This document shows positions 1 through 7,335 of a stretch of 12,022 bases of DNA, in pieces (within the stretch, counting starts at the first letter, position 1; every line of letters begins with the position of its first letter). The position numbers were made by a program, and so were the translations under genes. This stretch comes from Byssochlamys sp. IMV 00236. Taxonomy: Eukaryota > Ascomycota > Eurotiomycetes > Eurotiales > Thermoascaceae. The stretch spans positions 1 to 12,022 of the forward strand of contig MSJH02000131.1 of assembly GCA_001931875.2 (NCBI GenBank). Direction: 5' to 3'. The notes under the pieces were generated by a model. It did no database searches. It was not told where the DNA came from and saw nothing but the letters and a program-made list of their open reading frames with translations.

Positions 1-29
1 TTTTTTTTTTTTATTTTTTTTTTTTTTTT
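1..29. repeat. poly-T tract
   Basis: The window opens with 29 bases that are all T apart from one A. It lies about 90 bp upstream of the REV7 start. Such homopolymer runs are common in AT-rich fungal promoters and can exclude nucleosomes; that role is inferred. The rest of 30-120 is AT-rich, with no other feature I can support. Confidence 0.8.
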
Positions 30-120
30 GCTTGACAATGGATAAAGTTCACTTGATTAGAAAAGGTTTCTTTTTACAATTATTTCTATACAAGATGATG
101 ACATATTAACCTTAATATTT

Positions 121-974
121 ATGCTTAATATAGACATTGTTGTCTTGTTATGTGACTTTTGTAACATGTGCAATGCCCTTTTTGTATGCGCATAATTATT
201 CATTTCGTATTATTAGTGGAAGTATGGTTCCATCAGATATTATACTACCGCAACTTGTATCCTAGAAAAGTATTTGAACAACGAAAGAAATTCCAAGCTC
301 CTGTTTATATCGCAATTCATCCCGAGATCCAGAAATATATATCTCAATTCGTACAGTCATGTTATCCACTTTTAGAAGAGGTATACAAGCGACTCTAATT
401 AAATCATCTTCTTACCCACTTTATAATGAAGGGTGATATACGATGTATCAATCTAACAGTTAAAAATGAAAAAGATGATAGCATCATTGAAAAGGTTGTT
501 TTCGAGATAAACTCTGTCTTGAAACATGTTGATATACCATTATCTAAGGTATATGAAAGTGAATCAACTTGTACACTGGATGATATAGAGCATCATTTAA
601 GAGCTTGCTTGTTGAAACTAAATGCAATTCCTTCTCTCTTGAATAATCCTGCTTTTTCAGAAAATCGTACATTTTCTTTATCGATCGAGACTACGGAGGG
701 TGGTTATCCTGTACTGAGTCATGATAAACACCAGAATGTGGTTAGAAAGGCTCATTTTTTTTTAAACAAAAATAGATAATATTTCTATTAGGATTGGATA
801 CCTGCAGAAGTCGACGCCACCAGTAAACGGATTATTCCTATCAAATCAGCATCCATGGATATCTTTCAAGTAAGATATAATACATTAACAAGTAACAAAA
901 ACTCATTCTATTTTTCATAGTTTAATACTTTTATTATGGAAAATTCAATAAAAGGAAAAGAGCGTTGCTCATAA
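121..974 (+). CDS. REV7: Rev7/MAD2B HORMA-domain protein, DNA polymerase zeta accessory subunit
   Basis: Spliced gene with exons 121-160, 217-380, 432-740, 792-869 and 921-974, giving 214 residues; human MAD2L2 is about 211. All four introns (51-56 nt) are GT-AG and keep the frame. The protein is one HORMA domain. The first helix reads LLCDFLEVWFHQILYYR followed by NLYP, close to the human FLEVAVHLILYVREVYP region. Next come FEQRKKF, a PEIQKYI stretch and KVVFEI. The C-terminal seatbelt part includes DWIPAEVDATSKRIIPIKS and ends IKGKERCS. In the family, Rev7 bridges Rev3 and Rev1 in translesion synthesis and also has checkpoint and repair roles. The ATG at 121 is the only start that gives the expected N-terminus. 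The last intron is needed: reading through it stops at 918-920 and loses the conserved C-terminus. MDM31 converges from the right. Confidence 0.9.
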
Positions 975-1024
975 TTTACATAAAGAAGGGGGGTATAATA
1001 CAGTGATAATAAATATACAATAAC
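975..1024. other. 50-bp spacer between convergent REV7 and MDM31
   Basis: This is all that separates the two stop codons. It holds an AATAAA on the + strand at 1008-1013, 34 bases after the REV7 stop and a good poly(A)-signal candidate. On the minus strand the nearest AATAAA is at 935-930, inside the last REV7 exon. The two transcripts therefore probably overlap at their 3' ends (inference). Confidence 0.6.
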
Positions 1025-3255
1025 TTAATAAGTGCCTGTTCCCAAATAACTCCAAAAGCCTCTGGATGTACCACGCATCATGTCATGAATGTACAGCAGG
1101 TTTCTAGACATCTCTTTTATGCTCCAAAATCCAATTCGTTTTAACCTTCTGTTACGTTCTTGTTGATCCAATGTTAAATCGACAAAGCCTTGACCCAGTT
1201 TTTCTCCAAGTCTTTCAGCTAATGTCGAATCATACACGGTCCATGATCCATCAAAATTGCTCAAATCCATGACGACTCGTACCTTGATGGGTACAATAGC
1301 CTTGTTGCGAGAGATGTATCCAACCACAGGTCTGACCATGGCACTGTTTAGGTAGCTTAATTCAGGCGTCTTTAGAGGTACAGATGCCTTTGTATCTTTA
1401 AATCGAAAGTCTACGTCCATGATAAACTTTTTATTGTTCATGTCCTCTTCTTTCGGCTTCTTTCTCGATTCGCGCTGTTTCCCTCCAACAACTAATTCTC
1501 CATTCCCAGCTCCAAGGATCACTGGCTGAGGAAGGTCGATACTATCTGTTAATTCATATACAAGCTGACGCAAAAGTTCAGTAGAATCTGCTTCGGCGGC
1601 TTCTTGTGGAATATAGATATCAGCACAGATATCGACTGTGCCTGACGTGATCCAGCCTGGTGGTCCTTCTACACCTCGGTTTAAATGGTCAATCTTGACT
1701 CCATCAATTCTTAAACGAGACTAGAAAAGAGACCAGTTGAGAACTAGTTTAATCACCCTATTAAAGTTAATAAACCTACCTTTCTTTTGTATCCTTGTTT
1801 CTTCATGTCGTCGTCTGTCAATACACCAAACTTCTCTGTTTCACCACCCACGACTACACCATTTGGATCCTGTCCCTTGAACGGATAGTAGTGGTAAATG
1901 TCATGACTTCGAAATCCACTTGTTGGAAAGTCGATATGTCCTGATTGCTCTAGCACACTCTTTTCCAGTTGTGGTGAGTGTACGCTGAACAGACATTTAT
2001 CAAAGGATCCTGTGATGGTGGTTGCACACAAAATGTCATAAAACAGCCTGTCAAGAGGTTAGTCATTGCCTTTCACTATTACGCACGCCATCTCTTACCA
2101 TTGCTTTCGAAATCGATCGAGCTGCGCATGAAATATGGAAACAGGGTATGGTCTAAACCCATTAGGCTGGTATACTGTGATCAACAAATCTTCTATTGTA
2201 AACTTTTCCAATTCGAAATCGCCTGGTGTATACTTGTGTCGAGCAGCTACAGGATCATAGGGCTCGTCTGGATCCCAGCGGACATGACGTCGGTCAACAA
2301 CGCCTCTAACTCCTTGTATGTCAGCACTCTGTACCAATCCTTTCCCGTCCAACCAACGAATCAAGCTTAGAGTGACCTCGACACGATCAATGACCAAGTT
2401 ATACCACATCCACTTCTTCAAGACTTCATTGTCTTTTTCGTCATCGGCCAATTCGACTCCAGCCAAAGGATCGTCTTCTTCGTTGACGACGACCTTCTTT
2501 TGCTGTTCTTCTTCTGGAATAGCCTGCCCAATATTGGTCAACGCAGCATGACGTTCGAATTTTTCAAGTTCAGATCGAGGCATACGGTATATACGTACAT
2601 GATTGAACCGAATCTTGCCGTCTTTCCAGTTGGGTACGATGGCTGACTCGAATACGACAGTAGCGCCTGTTGCTGACGTTAGATATTTCCCAATACGATA
2701 TGCAATCCATTCTGATGTATATGGTTAGATATATAAATAGGATACATGCTCATGCTTCTTCTTACCTTGAAACTGAAGCGAGTTCGCAGTCCAAAGTATC
2801 AAGCTGACAAAACTAGTTGTACCCACTAACAACCAGACGGTGTGGCCAAGGAATAACCAAGAGAATAAAGCAGTAGCGTCATTAAGTGTCCATGGTCGAA
2901 TCTGTCGCATCAGAGGATACTTTATACGAATCTTTAGTCTTTCAAAGAACCCACGTGCCTGCGCAAGCAACTCTGCTTTTGTGACATGACGTTGTTGTTG
3001 TTGCTGTTGTGTTTGTCTTATACAAGAGCTGTGGAATTGTCTAGCGGGTTGTAGCCATATCTTGTTGTTATTTTTACAAAGCTCTGACATTAATGACATA
3101 TTTGGTGTTGTAGCAGCCACTTCATGACGACAATTGTAATCAAAATTATAAGCAATAATAGGTGCAAATATAAAGTTTTTGCGTTTCTTGGTATGAAGAT
3201 AAAGTCGATGGGGTGAACGACTGACGTATCTTCTTAGTAAAAAAGAAAGAGGCAT
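1025..3255 (-). CDS. MDM31: Mdm31-family mitochondrial inner-membrane protein
   Basis: Four exons on the minus strand (3255-2766, 2711-2099, 2047-1780, 1720-1025) give 688 residues. Introns are 51-59 nt, GT-AG, with phases that fit. In yeast, Mdm31/Mdm32 are inner-membrane proteins needed for mitochondrial shape, distribution and mtDNA stability. Visible support: a basic N-terminus with RQFHSS near residues 72-77, typical of a matrix-targeting cleavage region; the conserved stretch RPWTLNDATALFSW with a hydrophobic membrane segment at about 129-156; then EWIAYRIGKYLTSATGATVV, ESAIVPNWKDGKIRFNHV, FRKQWLFYDIL, IDGVKIDHLNRGVEGPPGW, and a C-terminus ending GFWSYLGTGTY. It is longer than yeast Mdm31 (about 580 residues), partly through the N-terminus. 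M53 or M56 are alternative starts that would bring the targeting region close to the N-terminus. A short polyglutamine (residues 83-88) lies just after the presequence. Confidence 0.94.
2993..3013. repeat. GTT/GCT trinucleotide repeat coding polyglutamine
   Basis: A short run of GTT with one GCT on the + strand encodes QTQQQQQQ in MDM31, just after the mitochondrial targeting region. It is likely to vary in length between strains, and lies in a linker where length change should be tolerated. Confidence 0.7.
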
Positions 3256-3436
3256 GGGTGTGCTTCTGTTGAGATCCGAGAAACTGCGTTCTTTGTAGAA
3301 CTCTCAATCTATCAAGGGCCACTCTCTCTCCTTCTGTCTCTTTTTATCCAATATGACTGCGTTATTCTTAGTTTCCTCCAATCAAAACGAAGCGATGTTT
3401 GAATTATTGGAAGCCAATTTTTACTTTATTGCAAAA
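3256..3436 (-). promoter_or_regulatory. MDM31 upstream region
   Basis: These 181 bp lie between the MDM31 start and the stop of the Sec7-PH gene, so they must hold the MDM31 promoter and the upstream gene's 3' end. Two CCAAT pentamers are present on the + strand, at 3348-3352 and 3378-3382, about 95 and 125 bp upstream of the ATG. Between 3319 and 3345 the + strand is CT-rich. A role as HAP/NF-Y sites for a mitochondrial gene would fit, but is inference. Confidence 0.4.
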
Positions 3437-5814
3437 TCAAGTGGGAGACGGTAAAGAAGAATCTGTTCCTTCCGTGTCATTGATGATAATTACACTCATA
3501 CTATCATCATCTTCTGCCCTAACAGGCGATGCTTCTGACCCGCTCCTTTCTCTTTGATTTCTGCTGGGCGGCTGAAGCAGTGTCAGTTTTTGTTTGTTGG
3601 GTAATATAGGGTTGCTTTGACTTCGGCGACGCATGACTCTGTCCATCTCCGCCGATCTCTCAGGCGCGTCGTTTATGGAAATACGCAGCTTGGGGAAGGA
3701 TATTTGAATGTCTTGAGTGTCTGACGCCTGATTGATGCTATTATTGCCACTACTGCTAGTAGTACTAGTACTTGTGCTAGTACTGTTACTCCTGCTACTG
3801 TTACTGTTGTTCCCAACAGGATCATCCTCATCGCTCTTACTGCTGCTTGGGGTGTGTGAATGCATAGAAACTGGATGAGATATGTGAGTTGAAGTACTAC
3901 TGCTACTGGTTGTACTCGTACTTGCGGAGGGTGGAGTAAATACAAGATTTGAAAGCTTTCTGAAGCTTTCAGTTCTTCCATTCGTAGTTTTATAACTTGA
4001 CGTTGCTAGTGATACTTTTCTACTTTGCTGCTGTGAAGAAGCACACCAGACCAATTCAGCTTCTAAATAATCTCGATAGCACTCCAAGCGCTGAAGTTCG
4101 ATTCGCTTCGTCCTTATTCGTTTTCCAACCATTTCGGCAAATGCAACTAGTCTATCTTTGGTTGATTTTTGTACGGGCGCCAGGACCATGAGATTACGTC
4201 TTAGCTGAAGTTCTCGATCTAATATCCTAATCTGTTCTTCAATGCGATCCGACAATTCTTGTACTTTTTCTTTTGCTTCTTCTTCGCGTTTTTGCTGTTC
4301 TAAGCTATACTTTACATCAATTGGGCCTGTTGAATCATTACTTCGTCTTTTAAATGGCCTTATTCGTGCTCCTGTTGTCTTTAAAGCGGAGGCATAATTG
4401 ATCTTTAGCATCCAATCGTCCATATCTTCGTCACTGCTTGCTCGAAGCAAGAAATGCTGTCCGTCTCCGGTAATGAGTCTAAAGACATGAGGATATTTTG
4501 TATACGCTTCGTCATGAATACAAACAGCATATGATAAGGAAATGATCTGAACTGGACGTAGGTAAGTGTTTGGAGTAGATAGAGTGGGGGTAGTGAGTGG
4601 GGGTATCGTTGACATGTTGGAGTTGCTGTACAGAGATGTCATGGAGGTGACAGTAGCATTGTTGATGCTCAGATTGGAGGCTGATTCTGTCATGGAGGAA
4701 ACAGAGTGAGGCACACTGCTATTTCTCCTCGGTGGCTTCTTTGACGTGTGCTCTTCTTCTTCCAGCCATTGTTGATACGAAGAAAGATCAGAAAAGAATA
4801 TAAGCTGGCTTCCACTCAGGATAACTCCAAAGGGTCTCCAGCTACGAGCTGTGGCCTTTCTACCTCCATGCATCAGGTCATGTTTTCTATCAAGCATTCC
4901 AGCCTTGGTAACTCTAATAGTGAATGTGTTGTTATTGCTGTTATTTCCGTGTCTACTTCTTACACCAGCTAGACATAATGATTTAGCTGTTAAAAGAGAG
5001 AAATGGATATCCATGATAGGAATTGGCTTTAATATATTTCTTTTATAATTAAAGGTATTTTCGGCTGGCATAAGCTGTTCCAGCTTGGGTGCAAGGTCAG
5101 CAAATGAGGTCTATAAATGTGTGTCAATGACGAGTGTTTAATGTTTATGCATATATGTACAGGCTGAGTATTGGTATGATTGGATGTACTATTAGTCGAA
5201 GCGACTGTAGTGGAATCACTTATCAGTTTTGAAAACCATGAGTTTGATCTTTCTGGGCGTGTTGTTATGTCTTTTGCATATGTAAACTCTGATATAACAA
5301 TGTTGTCGTACATAATCTCAATAGAAAGTTAGTATCGATGTCATCATTTTAAACTAAATATTTACATCCAATATTTCAGCTGGAACCCCTTCTCCTCCTT
5401 CGATAATCTTTGTACGTCTAATGAAGGTATCCTTATCCATCTTTTGCTTTACGTTCTTATTGTGTGCGTCCGTATGAAGCAGTAATATTGAGAATGCAAC
5501 AGCATAAGCAACATCTATTCCATTGTTAGCCTTATGTATCGGCCATTTATAATTTCAACTTGCCTGGTTTATCCACAAGTGTTGGATTACATTCATAATA
5601 TCTTGTCGCAAAGTCCTCCATTGCACGATCAATCTGTTGCGCTTCTTTTGGAAGCTGAACTTTAGCCAGTAATTTTCTATTTATAAAGTAAGTCTATAAA
5701 TAGCTTGAGATATGGTTTCTACACACACCTTAATGAAGTATCTATTGATTCTCCACAAAAGTCAAATTGCTGTACTTGATGTCTAAATTCGTTCTCCTCG
5801 CTAGGTCCTGCCAT
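3437..5814 (-). CDS. Sec7-PH ARF guanine-nucleotide exchange factor (fungal Syt1-like), N-terminus uncertain
   Basis: Five minus-strand exons (5814-5729, 5676-5564, 5514-5366, 5316-5161, 5110-3437) give 725 residues. The second half of a Sec7 domain fills residues 10-128: FDFCGESIDTSLRKLL, LPKEAQQIDR with the catalytic glutamate at E40, then DVAYAVAFSILLLHTDAHN at 67-85 (ARF-binding motif 2) and YDNIVISEF. A PH domain follows (about 230-411, Trp401 in its last helix), split by a 65-residue Ser/Thr insert at 289-353. Then come a coiled coil (about 436-521) and a Ser/Thr/Asn-rich tail. Sec7 domains switch ARF GTPases to the GTP form; the PH and coiled coil would place the protein on membranes. 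The Sec7-PH-coiled-coil order resembles yeast Syt1 and animal EFA6. Intron 2 starts with GC instead of GT. The N-terminal helices of Sec7 are missing from this model: either upstream exons are unrecognised or the domain is shortened. Confidence 0.88.
5515..5563 (-). other. GC-AG intron 2 of the Sec7-PH gene
   Basis: The 49-nt intron begins GCAAGT after CCAG and ends AATAG, with a CTAAC branch-point match about 10 nt before the acceptor. It is the only placement that joins CNPTLVDKP to the conserved DVAYAVAFS in frame; reading through hits a TAA. GC donors with otherwise perfect AG/GCAAGT context are the usual rare class of U2 introns. Confidence 0.85.
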
Positions 5815-5828
5815 GCGTTTTATCAATT

Positions 5829-5945
5829 ATACACACACAAAAACACACTCTCTTTTCAAAATGCACACACGCAAATAAAGACACACACACACAAAAAGAG
5901 AGAATGAACAAAAGAGAGAGAGGGGAAAAAAAAGAAAGGGGAGAG
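5829..5945. repeat. CA microsatellite and polypurine tract in the Sec7-PH upstream region
   Basis: On the + strand the sequence runs through ACACAC stretches, then AGAGAG, then GGGGA and AAAAAAAAG runs; on the gene's strand it is GT- and CT-rich. It begins about 15 bp upstream of the proposed ATG at 5814. Pyrimidine-rich leaders are common upstream of fungal start codons, which supports 5814 as a real start. It could also serve a + strand transcript beginning near 5984. Confidence 0.7.
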
Positions 5946-6279
5946 CATATTGTATCAAGAAAGCGTCGCCGCTTCAAATTTAATGAAGAAAAATGATGTC
6001 GCATTGTTTGGAAAACAAAATGCTGCTCTAGGTGATAAAAGCTATCATTGGCAAAAGCGAACCCCTTTGTCAAAGAAAGGCTTTTTTGTCTAAATGAAAA
6101 TCATACAATGAACGAAAAATCAACCACTTGGTTCTCTCCACATGATGAGCACTTTGTTCATCATAAAGCGATGTTGTTACTCGTAATCAAGCAGAAGGTG
6201 TGTCTCTTTTCGTGGCTATCAACTTAGATAAACGACAATGATGAAAGACTTACCACTTTAACAAAGTAAAACAGCCTAT

Positions 6280-6468
6280 CTATTCTAATACCACGTCAAT
6301 TTCTAGTAAGTCTTTTTTTAGTCTCATAGCTATCAACCGCATACGCTCAAGAGAGTGTTTGGTATGTATTAAGAGGATGTCAGATGAAGAAAAGAGCAGG
6401 GGTGCCAAGGTGGCTTGAAGTGTAATTATGACGTGTTTAATGGCATTAAATATAGAGTAACTAGACAA
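6280..6468 (-). other. possible exon of an unidentified protein (KxDL-like motif)
   Basis: This open frame has no ATG start (it begins at a TTG) and ends at a TAG. Its last 40 residues are strongly amphipathic: SLERMRLIAMRLKKDLLEID, then VVLE and stop. The spacing of LKKDL after a helical region recalls KxDL/BORC-type subunits. A 53-nt interval between GTCTAG (6469) and CTTCAAG, of typical intron length for this window, could join it to an upstream exon, but the donor is weak and the frames do not give a recognisable protein. It may also be chance. Treat as a lead only. Confidence 0.15.
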
Positions 6469-6782
6469 GGTGTAGAATCTCTTGGTTGCGACTTTGCATC
6501 GCTGCTATGATAGACATAACATATATACCTTTTAGCGCAAAGAAAACAATTTGTTGCACTCTTTTTGCATTCTAAGTGAAATTCCGCTATAAACATCAAG
6601 CAGTGAAAGAAAATTCTAGGACTCCTTTAGATGGAGAAGGCGACGTCTCTATTACCATATGGCTCAGTAATATGAAGAAATTGATTAAAAAGCCGAACTT
6701 TTGTTCATTGAATCTGACTGGGAGTATGTACATTTTAAAGTCAGTGGAATATTATTTTTTTACACCTTCTCCTCTTGTTGTA

Positions 6783-7324
6783 ATGTCTAATGATCAATAT
6801 GTGGATCCGACCCAACGCATGGCTGAAAGTACCATGCGTATAAAAGACCTTTATCAAGTGGAAAGAGTAAATAGCAGCCCAAGTTATTCTTGATGCGAAC
6901 GCGCAATATCTGAAATTGGTTTGAAATAGAAACTTGTGCTGTTAATCGAGACAGCTGGAGATGCCTTGGCTATTTTACCAGAAGAAGAAGTAAAGGATGA
7001 AAATCCAGATCAGTTTGTTCGTGAAAGAGCCTTGGCTTTTCGTCAATTAGCCTCTCGTTATTTTTCTCTTGTTAATGTAAAGCACTTGTTTAATTCAACT
7101 CAAATTCGACTCATAACTTTGTGTTTTAGGATATACAACTAGCCCTGAGAAGTCACGTGAATTATCTAACAAAGACAGCAAGCTTCACACCGGTTGCCAA
7201 TAAGACAATACCGTTCAAGACTTCGATTGTTAGCCAACAAAAACAATTGGAAATATGGGCAGAAGCGATAAAAGCAATTCAGCAACAAATACAAGAAATT
7301 AAACAGATTGGACAAGAACAATAG
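6783..7324 (+). CDS. MED11: Mediator complex subunit 11
   Basis: Three exons (6783-6866, 6930-7076, 7130-7324) give 141 residues; introns are 63 and 53 nt, both phase 0 and GT-AG. Med11 is a small subunit of the Mediator head module that pairs with Med22 as a four-helix bundle and helps pre-initiation complex assembly. The match is by pattern: IKDLYQVER then LLIETAGDALAILPEE corresponds to the human ALEDIEREIGAILQNAG region, followed by ALAFRQLASRYFSLVNDIQ and ALRSHVNYLTK, like the family's central helix and AQIRYLTQ. The C-terminus is a predicted helix ending QEIKQIGQEQ. The start is the first ATG after an unrelated-looking but in-frame stretch; another ATG lies at 6819. Intron 1 lacks a clear branch point and carries an alternative open frame, so that junction is the least certain. 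MGS1 converges six bases beyond the stop. Confidence 0.82.
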
Positions 7325-7329
7325 ACCCT

Positions 7330-7335
7330 TTTATT
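7330..7335 (-). terminator. AATAAA overlapping the MGS1 stop codon
   Basis: On the minus strand the end of MGS1 reads GAATAAAAGG, so the stop TAA lies inside an AATAAA hexamer. If used for polyadenylation, cleavage would fall within the last codons of the convergent MED11. Whether it is used is unknown. Confidence 0.35.

Larger units (their letters stand above)
5815..6782. other. 968-bp gap between the Sec7-PH gene and MED11, no convincing gene
   Basis: This should hold the promoters of the two divergent flanking genes and possibly missing 5' exons of the Sec7-PH gene. I see several protein-like fragments, none resolved. On +, 5984-6094 encodes MKKNDVALFGKQNAALGDKS and 16 further residues. 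On +, 6576-6782 is open and in frame with MED11. On -, 6468-6280 is open and ends with an amphipathic stretch containing LKKDL. Strong donor-like sites exist on the minus strand near 6254 (GTAAGT) and 6529 (GTATAT), which hints at an unannotated spliced transcript. Confidence 0.4.

Noticed and set aside
1978..2370. 130-residue + strand frame over MDM31
   Set aside because: It overlaps the well-supported MDM31 exons 2-3 and the intron between them; a shadow.
5801..6073. Minus-strand frame of 90 residues upstream of the Sec7-PH gene as its N-terminus
   Set aside because: It lies in a different frame from MAGPSEENEF, begins at TTG, and much of it is the GT/CT low-complexity tract.
6867..6929. 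MED11 intron 1 as coding, because one frame reads IAAQVILDANAQYLKLV
   Set aside because: That frame ends in TGA and does not join the downstream exon. Splicing gives VERKLVLLIETAGDAL, which fits Med11 better. I keep some doubt about this junction.
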